A stretch of DNA of 64,000 nucleotides, from assembly GCA_900539035.1 (NCBI GenBank), contig UQAU01000005.1, positions 1 to 64,000 of the forward strand, written 5' to 3'. Positions 35,717 to 44,795 of this stretch are shown here, in pieces. The position numbers and the translations under genes were made by a program. Under the pieces are notes generated by a model that saw only the letters and a list, made by a program, of their open reading frames with translations, did not search any database and was not told the origin of the DNA. How positions within the stretch are numbered: the first letter of the stretch is position 1; each line of letters begins with the position of its first letter. This DNA is from an uncultured Collinsella sp. (GTDB lineage Bacteria > Actinomycetota > Coriobacteriia > Coriobacteriales > Coriobacteriaceae).

Positions 35717-35938
35717 ATGGAAAGAGAGGTCGCAAATATAGACGAGTTCCAAGTGGACGAAAACGGGATTCCGCTATTTCCAGCAGGGCTGAAGGAAGAA
35801 GCCAACCTTTATGTCCTCCCCGATGGGCGTTACCTCCCCTGCGGGGTCTACAGGACCGCGGACGGCGGTTCGCTCATTTATGAGCCATCCGAACTAAGCT
35901 TCTTCGGGCAGATGCTTGCTCAATTCAAAGAGTACTAG
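35717..35938 (+). CDS. Hypothetical small protein, 73 residues
   Basis: A 73-residue acidic protein starting MEREVANIDEFQVDENG, with AGGGGG seven bases before the ATG and 35 bp after the ADP-ribosylglycohydrolase stop, so probably co-transcribed. It has short strand-like segments (LYVLPDGRYLPCGVYR, GSLIYEPSEL) and a C-terminal helix. I do not recognise a family. Confidence 0.55.
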   Translation: MEREVANIDEFQVDENGIPLFPAGLKEEANLYVLPDGRYLPCGVYRTADGGSLIYEPSELSFFGQMLAQFKEY

Positions 35939-36081
35939 AGGTTTGATCGCCCGTTAGATCGACACTGCTCCAAACCATGGGATGGGTAGGATGCCTCCCA
36001 CCGCGGCCTGTGAGGTAAAATCTTGACTGCCGCGGAATCCGCCTGCGGGCAACGCTCCGATCTCCGATTGGGGTGAAGCCT

Positions 36082-36174
36082 ATGAACTTGTTTCTTGAAA
36101 TCCTGCGCCTCTCGATGTATGCGACCGGCATTGCCCGGAACCTCTACTCAATCTGGCGGGAATATAAGCAGTAA
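36082..36174 (+). CDS. Possible 30-residue amphipathic peptide
   Basis: ATG 36082 is preceded by GGGGTGA and the frame ends at TAA 36172-36174, just before a strong terminator. The product MNLFLEILRLSMYATGIARN plus ten more residues is amphipathic and basic at the end, a size and make-up seen in type I toxins and leader peptides. It may be only a chance ORF. Confidence 0.35.
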   Translation: MNLFLEILRLSMYATGIARNLYSIWREYKQ

Positions 36175-36196
36175 CGGATAGCGAAGGGAGTCATGA

Positions 36197-36222
36197 AAAG
36201 GGCCGGTTGCAGCCGGCCCTTT
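36197..36222 (+). terminator. Intrinsic terminator before the restriction locus
   Basis: AAAGGGCCGG (36197-36206) pairs with CCGGCCCTTT (36213-36222). It probably ends the ADP-ribosylglycohydrolase transcript or the small peptide transcript. Confidence 0.75.
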
Positions 36223-36803
36223 AGACGATAATACCTGCGTTGCCCGCGCTTCCGAAGTGTGACTAGCTGAGGAGCGGGTTCCGCGGCACAACCTGATTTT
36301 ACCCAGCGAGGCGGATCTTTTGCAGCCGCTCCACCGTTTATTTACATCTACCACCACAAGCGGATTCCGCACAAACGAGAGCAAAGAAACAACGCCGGCG
36401 CGGCCAACAGAGCAGACAATCCATGCGACCAAAGAAATAGAAAAGCGCCCGCGGCCTCGGTTCCCCACCCAGGTCTAGGCGCTTTTCTTGACACCATCGC
36501 ACCACATCCGCCATCGCCTCCGGCCCGACACTCATAAAAATGCAAGCGGGAAACGACCTCAAGATCACCAACAACAGCTTCAAGCAAGCGCTTGGGCAAC
36601 TGTCGCAACACGAGCGCCCATAAATAGGGGCCAATTAATAAGTAAGAGAGCCTTGCCACCAATTGTCATTCAGGCACGATCAGCCAATAGGTCAAATGGC
36701 AACTAACGGGTGTCAGATATACCAATATACGCAAGATTAACTGCTAGAATGCAATGGTGGACAGGCTCACCAACGTCGTGGAAGCATAAGGTAAGGAGTG
36801 CGC
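36223..36803. other. Non-coding stretch upstream of hsdR
   Basis: About 580 bp with no convincing gene. AAAAGCGCC (36441-36449) and GGCGCTTTT (36478-36486) form a hairpin with T runs on both strands, able to end transcription either way. A TAGAAT box near 36755 may be the -10 element for hsdR; no good -35 is evident. AAGGAG at 36793-36798 is the hsdR ribosome site. Confidence 0.5.
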
Positions 36804-39800
36804 ATGATTGCTGTCGACTACAGCTCCTCAACGTCATTTAATGAGGATGCTTTCGAACAAGGCATCATTGACCACTTGCAAACGAGCCTGGGGTACGAGC
36901 ACCTCTATGGACCCGATGTCGCTCGTTCCTCCGACGCGTTTGACGACGCCTTCCTACCTGACGTCATTGGGCCCGCTCTTGAGAGCATTAACCCCACGCT
37001 CAATCGACGTGCGATTGATGCCTCAATAACCAGACTAAAGGAAATCGAGGGCAGCGACCTCATCGCCAAGAACAGCATCTTTATGGACATGCTCCAGAAC
37101 GGTGTGGAGACAAGCTGGTTTGACGGCAAAGAAGAGCATACGGACATCGTGCGCTTGGTCGATTACGACAATCCCGAAAAGAACTGCTTCCACGTTGTTA
37201 ACCAGTGGACCTACATCGAGTGTGGCACCAACAAACGTCCAGATGTCATCGTATTCGTTAACGGTCTTCCGCTCGTTCTCTTTGAATTGAAGTCGCCCGC
37301 TCGAGCCGACGCTGACAGCGAAGATGCCTACCAACAGATTCAAAACTACAAACGACAGATTCCATCGCTTTTCGTGTGCAACGCCTTCTGCGTCACCAGC
37401 GACATGCTTCACACCAAGGTTGGCACAATCACCGCCAACGAGTCGCGCTTCGTTGAGTGGAAGAGCGTCGATGGAAGCTACGAGGCCACCCAGTACGCCG
37501 ATTGGAAGACGCCTCTGGACGGCATGTTCCCCAAGGAGCGGCTCATCGACATCCTGAAGAACTTCATTCTGTTCTCCGAGGACGCGAAAATCCTCGCGGG
37601 ATACCATCAGTACTTCGCGGTGAACAAAGCGCTCGAGAGCGTGCATGAGGCCATCGGCGGCGACGGCAAGGGCGGCGTCTTTTGGCACACGCAGGGCTCG
37701 GGCAAGTCGCTTTCGATGGTTTTCCTTGCCCATCTGCTCGAAGAGAAACTCGACAGCCCGACCATCGTGGTGATTACCGACCGCAACGACCTCGACTCGC
37801 AACTGTTCGCGCAGTTCTCCAGATGCTCAGATTTCCTGCGCCAGACGCCCGTTCAGGCGCAGAGCCGCGCCGATCTTGCGCAGCAGATCTCGAGCCGCCG
37901 CGCCAACGGCATCATTTTCACCACTATGCAGAAATTCGAGGAGGAGGCCATCGCCCTCTCCGAGCGCAAGAACGTCGTCGTGATGGTGGATGAAGCGCAC
38001 CGCGGGCAGTACGGGTTCGAGGAGAAATACGACCGTGACGGCAAGAAGCACACGGGCACCGCGTTGCTCATCCGCCGCGCCCTTCCGAATGCGACTTTCA
38101 TCGGCTTTACCGGTACCCCTATTTCTGCCGAAGATCGATCGACTCGCGAGGTTTTCGGCGATTATATTGACGTCTACGACATGACTCAGGCAGTAGAGGA
38201 CGACGCAACTCGACCCGTGTTCTACGAGAGCCGCGTCGTCGCACTCAAGCTGGATCAGGGTATCCTTGCAAAAGTTGACGATGAGTACGAAAAGCTCACC
38301 GAGCAGGCTAACGCCGAAACCATTGACGCAAGCAAGCGCAACTTTGCAAATCTGGACGCCGTTCTAGGTGCACCCGAAGTCATCGATGCCCTATGTCAGG
38401 ACATCGTAGAGCACTATGAGACCAACCGTGCGCACGAACTCACCGGCAAGGCAATGATCGTTGCGTATTCGCGCCCCGCCGCCATGGCTATATATCAACG
38501 TATATGCGAGCTGCGACCCTCTTGGAAGGACGAGGGCAAGCTCGGCGTTGTCATGACCATGGGCAATCAGGACCCCGAGTGGTGGTTTGACGTCGTAGGC
38601 AATAAGGCCCATGTTAAGGAGATGGCGAAGCGGTTTAAGGATGACGCCGACCCGCTCAAAATCGTAATCGTCGTAGACATGTGGCTCACCGGTTTTGACG
38701 TGCCGAGCCTTGCCACTATGTATGTGTATAAACCCATGCGCGGATATAACCTGATGCAGGCAATCGCACGCGTAAACCGAGTATATAAAGACAAGGTTGG
38801 CGGACTGGTTGTTGACTACGTAGGCATAGCTAACGCCCTTAAACGCGCCATGAAGGACTACACCAAGCGCGACCAAAAGAAATACGGCGACATGGATATC
38901 GGGAAAACCGCCTATCCTAAGTTCTTGGAAAAACTGGCAGTCTGTCGCGACAAAATGTTTGGTTACGATTATTCGGAATTCATGAGCACCGAGTCCGCCG
39001 CACGTCGAAGCGAACTCATAACGGGTGGAGTAAATCATATCCTTGCACCCGGCGACGAAGATATCACCCGCGACTTTGTTGAGCAGGCAGGAGTCATGCT
39101 CAAAGCCTATGGACTCGCCAAAAGTCGCGCAACAGACATGCAGCGCATCGAGGCTGGCTATTTCCAGGTTGTTCGAGAGCTTATCCTTCAGCTCACCGAG
39201 CAGGGCGGCACCCGCAGCAAAAACGGAGGCAAACTTACCCTTAAGCAGGTAAATGACCGCATCAATGCACTACTCGAACAGAACATCGTCCATACCGACG
39301 GCGTAATAGACTTGTTTAAGGTGGAAGACGAAACGGTTTCGATTTTTGATCCCAAGTTTCTGCCGAGCCTCTCGCGTATGAAAGAGAGGAACCTGGCTTA
39401 CGAGCTGTTGAAAAAACTCATCGACGACCAGATTAAGGGCTACCGCAGAAAGAGCATAACGCAGGCAAAAAAGTACTCGGAACTCATGCAAAGCATGGTA
39501 AATGGCTATCTCAACGGGCAGCTCACAAACGCTGAGGTATTCGAAGAAATGCTCAAGATGGCGAAAGAGATGTTTTCCGAAAACCAAAAGGCAAAGGCGC
39601 TTGGGCTTAGCGAAGAGGAGTTTGCGTTTTACGAGGCGCTAACACAACCGCAGGCAGTCGCCGACTACTATCGCGAAAGAAATGACGAGCTGGTCGCTAT
39701 CACGCAAGAGCTCGCTGCGAAGATGCGCGAAATGCGCACGGTCGATTGGCAGAAGAAGCAAAGTGCACGCGCTGCTATGCGTGTTGCAATTAAGCGTCTG

Positions 39801-39893
39801 CTCAAACATCATAAGTATCCGCCAGAGGGCATGGAGTCGGCACTGGCCACCGTGATGGATCAGTGCGAACTCTGGGCCGACAATGCAGCATAG
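36804..39893 (+). CDS. hsdR: Type I restriction enzyme R subunit
   Basis: The translocase and nuclease subunit of a type I restriction-modification complex. The 1029-residue protein has an N-terminal PD-(D/E)xK nuclease region (RPDVIVFVNGLPLVLFELKSP, about 142-162) and Walker A in WHTQGSGKSLSM. A DEAH box lies in VVMVDEAHRGQYG, motif III in IGFTGTPI, and helicase domain 2 in MWLTGFDVPSLATMYVYKP. A helical C-terminal region binds the methyltransferase core. ATG 36804 is five bases after AAGGAG. hsdM follows after 14 bp. All motifs are intact. Confidence 0.96.
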   Translation: MIAVDYSSSTSFNEDAFEQGIIDHLQTSLGYEHLYGPDVARSSDAFDDAFLPDVIGPALESINPTLNRRAIDASITRLKEIEGSDLIAKNSIFMDMLQNGVETSWFDGKEEHTDIVRLVDYDNPEKNCFHVVNQWTYIECGTNKRPDVIVFVNGLPLVLFELKSPARADADSEDAYQQIQNYKRQIPSLFVCNAFCVTSDMLHTKVGTITANESRFVEWKSVDGSYEATQYADWKTPLDGMFPKERLIDILKNFILFSEDAKILAGYHQYFAVNKALESVHEAIGGDGKGGVFWHTQGSGKSLSMVFLAHLLEEKLDSPTIVVITDRNDLDSQLFAQFSRCSDFLRQTPVQAQSRADLAQQISSRRANGIIFTTMQKFEEEAIALSERKNVVVMVDEAHRGQYGFEEKYDRDGKKHTGTALLIRRALPNATFIGFTGTPISAEDRSTREVFGDYIDVYDMTQAVEDDATRPVFYESRVVALKLDQGILAKVDDEYEKLTEQANAETIDASKRNFANLDAVLGAPEVIDALCQDIVEHYETNRAHELTGKAMIVAYSRPAAMAIYQRICELRPSWKDEGKLGVVMTMGNQDPEWWFDVVGNKAHVKEMAKRFKDDADPLKIVIVVDMWLTGFDVPSLATMYVYKPMRGYNLMQAIARVNRVYKDKVGGLVVDYVGIANALKRAMKDYTKRDQKKYGDMDIGKTAYPKFLEKLAVCRDKMFGYDYSEFMSTESAARRSELITGGVNHILAPGDEDITRDFVEQAGVMLKAYGLAKSRATDMQRIEAGYFQVVRELILQLTEQGGTRSKNGGKLTLKQVNDRINALLEQNIVHTDGVIDLFKVEDETVSIFDPKFLPSLSRMKERNLAYELLKKLIDDQIKGYRRKSITQAKKYSELMQSMVNGYLNGQLTNAEVFEEMLKMAKEMFSENQKAKALGLSEEEFAFYEALTQPQAVADYYRERNDELVAITQELAAKMREMRTVDWQKKQSARAAMRVAIKRLLKHHKYPPEGMESALATVMDQCELWADNAA

Positions 39894-39907
39894 GGAGCTA
39901 AAACAGC

Positions 39908-41431
39908 ATGGCTAAAAGCAAAGCTAAGGACACCAAGAAGAACACTGCCGACGTTGGCTTTGAGGATCAACTGTGGAACGCTGCAGATGTGCTGCGTGGC
40001 AACTTGGACGCTGCCGAGTACAAAAACGTCGTATTAGGCCTCATTTTCCTGAAGTATCTCTCGGACCGTTTCGACGAACGTTACCTAGAGCTCGTCGCAG
40101 AGGGTTACGGCGACGAGGAAGATCGTGACTGCTACATGGAGCAGAATGTCTTCTTCGTTCCCGAAGAAGCACGTTGGGCGAACATCTCACAGGCGGCGCA
40201 TACGCCCGAAGTTGGCCAGATCATCGACAATGCCATGCGCGCCATCGAGCGCGAGAACGACAAGCTCAAAGACGTGCTGCCCAAGAACTTCGCTCGTCCC
40301 GAACTAGACAAGAGGCGCTTGGGCGACGTCGTTGACTTATTCACAAACGTACAAATGACCGATAACGAGAGCGAGAAAGACCTGTTAGGGCGCGCATACG
40401 AATATTGCCTGCAGAAATTCGCATCAATGGAGGGCAAAAACGCCGGCGAGTTCTATACGCCGTCGTGCATCGTGCGCACGCTGGTTGAAATCCTCCAGCC
40501 TTTCCACGGTCGCGTGTACGACCCCTGCTGCGGCAGCGGAGGCATGTTCGTGCAGTCCGCCGCCTTCGTCGAGCACCATGGCGGCAACGTGGTACAGGAC
40601 ATCACCATCTTTGGCCAGGAGAGCAACCCTACCACGTGGAAGCTCGCAAAGATGAACCTCGGTATTCGCGGCATCGAGGCCGATTTGGGCAACTATGCAG
40701 ACACCTTCAGCGCCGACCAGCACAAGAATGAAAAGTTTGACTATGTGTTGGCAAACCCACCCTTCAACCTCAAGAACTGGGGCGGCGAAGCGCTGCAGGA
40801 AGACGTACGTTGGAAGTACGGCATGCCGCCCACGGGCAACGCTAACTTCGCTTGGATGCAGCATATGATTTGGCATCTTAACGGCACGGGCAAGATTGGC
40901 CTCGTATTGGCAAACGGGTCGCTTTCGAGCCAGACGAGCGGCGAGGGCGATATTCGACGCGCTATCGTAGAGGACGATCTGGTCGAGGGCATTGTAGCCA
41001 TGCCGGGGCAGCTGTTCTACAGCACCCAAATTCCCGTATGCCTGTGGATTCTGAATAAGAAAAAGGCTCAACCAGGAAAGACATTGTTCATCGACGCACG
41101 CGAGATGGGAACGATGGTGACGCGCAAGCTGCGCGAGTTTGCCGAAGAGGACATCAACAAGGTCGCGGGCGCTTTCGACGCCTTCCGTAAGGGCGAGCTC
41201 GAACCCGAGAAAGGCTTCAGCGCTATAGCTGATTTAGACGAAATCGCTAAACAAGATTTCATTCTGACACCCGGCCGCTACGTAGGCATTGCCGAAACCG
41301 AAGACGACGGCGAACCATTTGAAGAGAAGATGGCACGCCTGACCAGCGAGATTTCAAAGTGCTTTGAAGAGTCCAACCGCTTGCAGGAGCAAATTAAGAA
41401 GAACTTGGAGGCGATTGGGTATGGATTCTGA
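39908..41431 (+). CDS. hsdM: Type I methyltransferase M subunit
   Basis: N6-adenine DNA methyltransferase of the type I complex, 507 residues. An N-terminal helical HsdM domain (about 15-150) precedes the SAM-binding motif in YDPCCGSGGMFVQ (about 198-210) and the catalytic NPPF (in LANPPFNLKNWG, about 285). The C-terminus overlaps hsdS by 11 bp. It is needed for both methylation and restriction with HsdS. Intact and secure. Confidence 0.96.
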   Translation: MAKSKAKDTKKNTADVGFEDQLWNAADVLRGNLDAAEYKNVVLGLIFLKYLSDRFDERYLELVAEGYGDEEDRDCYMEQNVFFVPEEARWANISQAAHTPEVGQIIDNAMRAIERENDKLKDVLPKNFARPELDKRRLGDVVDLFTNVQMTDNESEKDLLGRAYEYCLQKFASMEGKNAGEFYTPSCIVRTLVEILQPFHGRVYDPCCGSGGMFVQSAAFVEHHGGNVVQDITIFGQESNPTTWKLAKMNLGIRGIEADLGNYADTFSADQHKNEKFDYVLANPPFNLKNWGGEALQEDVRWKYGMPPTGNANFAWMQHMIWHLNGTGKIGLVLANGSLSSQTSGEGDIRRAIVEDDLVEGIVAMPGQLFYSTQIPVCLWILNKKKAQPGKTLFIDAREMGTMVTRKLREFAEEDINKVAGAFDAFRKGELEPEKGFSAIADLDEIAKQDFILTPGRYVGIAETEDDGEPFEEKMARLTSEISKCFEESNRLQEQIKKNLEAIGYGF

Positions 41432-42587
41432 GATCGTTCTTTCCGATGTAATCACCGATATTGCAGCAGGACCTTTTGGTTCAAATCTAAAGGTATCTTG
41501 TTTTGTCCCATCTGGTTTCCCCATTATTGATGGCGCAAATCTAAAGGGATTTAAGGTTACAGACAACCTTACGAAGTTTGTTACTGAAGAAAAAGCGAGG
41601 TCACTCTCGCGTTCAATTGCTAAAAGAGGTGATGTAGTTGTCACAATCAGCGGCACACTCGGACAAATCGCCTATATCCCAGAGGATTCTGCCTACGAAG
41701 AATATTTGTGCTCTCAACGGCAGTTTAAGGTGACCTTCGACACTTCAAAAGTATATGTTCCATATCTCGTTTTCTATTTTCACACCAGAGAGGGACGAGG
41801 CAAGCTTCTTGCATTTGCAAATCAAACGGGAGTACCAGCCTTAGCCCAGCCAACAAAGAATTTCAAAAGAATTAGGCTCGAATTGCCAGATATTGAACAG
41901 CAGAGAAAAATAGCGTTAATAGCTGAACTTCTAACAAAAAAAATCGAAGCCAACGCTAACCTAAATGGCTATTTAGTAAAGGCGTGCGACGTTCTGTATT
42001 CGAACTATACGGCTGGCGAACAAGCTGCAGGGTGGCCAATGGGCACGCTGGAAGATCTACTTGAGATCAGGTATGGCAAGGATCACAAAAAACTTAATGA
42101 TGGAAATATCCCCGTTTATGGCTCCGGTGGCTATATGCGTTCCGTCGATCGCTTCCTCTATAGTGGCGAATCTGTCCTGATTCCAAGAAAGGGTTCGTTG
42201 AATAATGTCATGTATGTTAGTAAAAAGTTTTGGACGGTAGACACGATGTTCTATGCAGTGCCTAAAAGCCCCAACGTTGCAAAGTACGCATATCAGTTCA
42301 TCAAGCGACTCGATTTGGCATCCATGAATTCTGGTTCAGCCGTTCCTAGTATGACCACAAAGATTCTTAATGCCCTTCCGGTTCCGATTCCTCCAAAAGA
42401 AAGCCTGCACGCTTTTGACGACCAGCTTCAGCCATACTATTCAGCGATTTGCGCCAATGCAATTGAAAATGAACTGCTTGCCGCACTCCGCGACGCCCTT
42501 CTCCCTAAACTCATGTCAGGAGAAATCGACGTCTCAAAGGTCGATCTCAAGCAGCTAAATAGCCATTTAGCTTTGTGTTATTCTTGA
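41421..42587 (+). CDS. hsdS: Type I specificity subunit HsdS, expressed version
   Basis: 388 residues with two target-recognition domains. TRD1 (about 1-165; AAGPFGSNLKVSCF) is followed by a central conserved helix beginning NLNGYLVKA, TRD2 (about 210-350), and the distal conserved helix LLPKLMSGEIDVSKV. The repeat TAAATGGCTATTTAG lies at the central joint (41962-41976) and its inverse at the C-terminal end (42555-42570, LNSHL). Each recognition half can therefore be exchanged by inversion with the cassettes downstream. The start is ATG 41421, inside the end of hsdM. Confidence 0.93.
   Translation: MDSEIVLSDVITDIAAGPFGSNLKVSCFVPSGFPIIDGANLKGFKVTDNLTKFVTEEKARSLSRSIAKRGDVVVTISGTLGQIAYIPEDSAYEEYLCSQRQFKVTFDTSKVYVPYLVFYFHTREGRGKLLAFANQTGVPALAQPTKNFKRIRLELPDIEQQRKIALIAELLTKKIEANANLNGYLVKACDVLYSNYTAGEQAAGWPMGTLEDLLEIRYGKDHKKLNDGNIPVYGSGGYMRSVDRFLYSGESVLIPRKGSLNNVMYVSKKFWTVDTMFYAVPKSPNVAKYAYQFIKRLDLASMNSGSAVPSMTTKILNALPVPIPPKESLHAFDDQLQPYYSAICANAIENELLAALRDALLPKLMSGEIDVSKVDLKQLNSHLALCYS
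41961..41976 (+). repeat. Inversion repeat R1
   Basis: CTAAATGGCTATTTAG, at the joint between the two halves of hsdS (encodes LNGYL). Same orientation as R3, inverted relative to R2 and R4. Confidence 0.85.
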
Positions 42588-43116
42588 TTTTCTCTTGGAT
42601 GGTATCAATCACCTGAACGATTTTTGCTTGCTTCTCAAAAGTGGGCAATGGCATTGACAGCTTGCGAAAAGTACTCGTTGGACGCCCCAACGCCGGAACG
42701 CCAGTTTGCGTTTTATTCGAAAGTAACCGCCATTGCCCCTCTCGAGTATGAAAATAGTAGACAAAAAATTTCGGTAGCACCTTGTCATTACAGCGAATGC
42801 GAAATTGGCTTTGCGAAATGACGTAGCGAGGATACTTGGAGTCATAGGGGACCATCGCGACTTGGCCCAACGTTCCACGGTGTGTTATTACGATATCGCC
42901 ACGCGAGGCCAATGCGTTGCCCAGGGAATTTGCTTTTTCTGGAGTGACATAGCGCAGCGCAGTGTCGTTCGTCTCAAAGCCAGTTAGATTCGATCCATTA
43001 AATACCGGAATACCGGAGTTGACAAAGCAATCAGTCTTAATATTTGAGCCGAAGGGTCCCATTGCAATCTCATCAATAAGATCCTCAACGCATACTTCTT
43101 CACTTTCGGCAATCAT
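42547..43116 (-). CDS. HsdS half-protein: N-terminal recognition cassette
   Basis: 189 residues, one target-recognition domain in the N-terminal arrangement. It opens MIAESEEVCVEDLIDEIAMG, contains PFGSNIKTDCFVNSG similar to TRD1 of hsdS, and stops right after the central joint (KLNGYLAA). The joint coincides with repeat R2 on the opposite strand. The ATG overlaps the recombinase stop (ATGA), so translation is coupled. It could be a silent cassette that becomes complete after R1-R2 inversion, or a half-subunit that dimerises, as reported for some truncated HsdS proteins. Confidence 0.85.
   Translation of the reverse strand: MIAESEEVCVEDLIDEIAMGPFGSNIKTDCFVNSGIPVFNGSNLTGFETNDTALRYVTPEKANSLGNALASRGDIVITHRGTLGQVAMVPYDSKYPRYVISQSQFRIRCNDKVLPKFFVYYFHTREGQWRLLSNKTQTGVPALGRPTSTFRKLSMPLPTFEKQAKIVQVIDTIQEKIKNNTKLNGYLAA
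42555..42570 (-). repeat. Inversion repeat R2
   Basis: CTAAATAGCCATTTAG on plus. It encodes LNSHL at the end of hsdS on plus and LNGYL at the end of the half-cassette on minus, so both genes overlap here tail to tail. Confidence 0.85.
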
Positions 43117-44069
43117 TCCAAATACTTCCTATGCGAAGCCTTTACATTGTTCTGGTTTACCATGGCGTAATGCATGGTGGTGTCTATTTTCGCATGGCCT
43201 AGCAGCTTTTGCACCTGCTCTATGGGCATTCCTTTGTCAATAGCATGGGTAGCAAGCGTACGGCGAAACTTATGCGGATGAACGCGATTAATGCCAGCGC
43301 TTCTGCCTAGGTCACGCAAGCGGAGCTCTATGTTCCCAACCGTAATACGTCGAGCTGAGGAATCGAGTGCGACAAAAAGCGCAGGACTCTTGTCGGCACG
43401 GCTCGCAAGATATTCCGTGAGATGCAACTTGGCGCGCGCGTCGAAGTAAACAGGGCGCTGTTTATTTCCCTTTCCCATTACAAGGCATTCGCGCTCGTGC
43501 AAATTGACGTCCTTCCTGTCGAGTCGCACAAGCTCGCCAATGCGCATGCCGGTCGAAGAGAGAAGATCAACGATGGCAAGGTCCCGCTTGGATTCGCATG
43601 CATCTCGCAAGATCTCCAGCTCCTCGTCACTTAACACCTCTTTGGTTATTTGAGCAGTTTTGACGCGGCGAATACGCCTTACAGGGCTTTTAACAATATA
43701 GTCTTCATCCTCAAGCCACGAAAAGAAGCTCGACATGATGCGACGTATATTATCGATTGTGACTTTACTGGAACCGCGAGCCATCTCGTAATCATTGAGA
43801 TAGCGTCGCAGGTCATCACTTTCGACCTGCGTATAGGACTTAGCAAGTGCCGCGTTCATATGCCGCAAAGTTGCCTCATAGTATGCAATAGTTTTAGGCG
43901 AGCATCCCTCAACTTCTTTAGCGGTGAGAAATAGCGAGAGCAGGTCTTGCCCTGGCTCTGCCTGTTTTGGTCCAAGCGTTTGCCTAAGTGTGATGGCTAG
44001 ATGCTTGAGCTGGTGTGGGTCGAGAAGGCCCTGCATTTCCGAAAGCACGGTATTGATAACGGTTTCCAC
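43113..44069 (-). CDS. Tyrosine recombinase (DNA invertase) of the hsdS locus
   Basis: A 318-residue Xer/phage-integrase family enzyme. A core-binding SAM-like domain (about 55-140) is followed by a catalytic domain with Arg in TGMRIGELVRL, H-x-x-R in HPHKFRRTLATHA, and His/Tyr in LLGHAKIDTTMHYAMVN. The likely start is GTG 44069 with AAAGGAG four bases upstream. The frame is also open into the preceding HsdS cassette, so a fusion is formally possible. It most likely inverts DNA at the four TAAATGGCTATTTAG repeats. Its location between the cassettes fits a dedicated specificity switch. Confidence 0.92.
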   Translation of the reverse strand: METVINTVLSEMQGLLDPHQLKHLAITLRQTLGPKQAEPGQDLLSLFLTAKEVEGCSPKTIAYYEATLRHMNAALAKSYTQVESDDLRRYLNDYEMARGSSKVTIDNIRRIMSSFFSWLEDEDYIVKSPVRRIRRVKTAQITKEVLSDEELEILRDACESKRDLAIVDLLSSTGMRIGELVRLDRKDVNLHERECLVMGKGNKQRPVYFDARAKLHLTEYLASRADKSPALFVALDSSARRITVGNIELRLRDLGRSAGINRVHPHKFRRTLATHAIDKGMPIEQVQKLLGHAKIDTTMHYAMVNQNNVKASHRKYLE

Positions 44070-44129
44070 GCTGCTCCTTTCGTCGAGTACGATAGCCACA
44101 GTGTGGACGGCGCGTTGTACATAGTGAAG

Positions 44130-44144
44130 TAAATGGCTATTTAG
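44130..44144 (+). repeat. Inversion repeat R3
   Basis: TAAATGGCTATTTAG, at the C-terminal end of the silent cassette. It shares TAAATGGCTATTTAGCTGC (19 bp) with the complement of R2. Confidence 0.85.
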
Positions 44145-44779
44145 CTGCGTGAGGTTAACCTCTGAAACATCAATCTCGCCCGACATGAGTTTGGGGAGAA
44201 GACTATCGCGAAAAACAGCAAGCTTTCGAGCTTCAATCTTACTCATGACATACTGATCAATAATCGGCTGCATAAGCTGAGTTTGGCTAAGAAGAATATT
44301 TTCAGGTGGAATAACAACTTCGGACTCTGCCAACGCGCTGCGTTTGATATGCCCCATTGTCGTTGCACGATCTTTGGCAAGCATAATAAATCGTGCTAAA
44401 TGATGTTTGGTCCAGCCATAATAGAACCAGCTTGGATACGCAGAAGAAGTCACTTTAAATAGATGCTGATTTAGACCGGCGTTCCCGCCCGCCCAAAAAT
44501 CCAGCAATAGGGTCCCGGACCAAGAGAAAATGAGGTCACCGTCGTGAACCTTAGCGCTATCGACAATGCCACTCTTGCAACGCTCGGCATCGCTTCCGCA
44601 AAAGCCTTGTCCCAGTTCGCGAATCTTCAGCACGGGTAGACCTTCATCTCCAGTGTCTGGGCGGAACTTTTGCATTGCAAGTCCGTTTTTATAGTCAGCA
44701 ATGTCCAGCAAAGAAGCGGTATCCCAATCAGAACCCGCGTCGTCTATTAAACGTTGAAAGATCAAGTCAAACAGTTCTT

Positions 44780-44795
44780 CTAAATAGCCATTTAG
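44780..44795 (-). repeat. Inversion repeat R4
   Basis: CTAAATAGCCATTTAG on plus; marks the upstream end of the silent cassette, with TAG just outside it. Confidence 0.85.

Larger units (their letters stand above)
44070..44795 (-). pseudogene. Silent C-terminal HsdS recognition cassette, in frame with the recombinase
   Basis: An open frame directly after a TAG stop that begins in repeat R4 as LNGYLEELFDLIFQ. It holds a second-half recognition domain (DIADYKNGLAMQKF...IKRSALAESEVVIPP) and the distal helix LLPKLMSGEIDVSEV, and passes repeat R3 (LNSHL) before running into the recombinase. It lacks a start of its own. An R1-R4 inversion would join it in frame to the first half of hsdS. Confidence 0.85.

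Noticed and set aside
36348..36662. Minus-strand frame of 104 codons upstream of hsdR
   Set aside because: No ribosome site, a TTG start, no recognisable domain, and it crosses a bidirectional hairpin.
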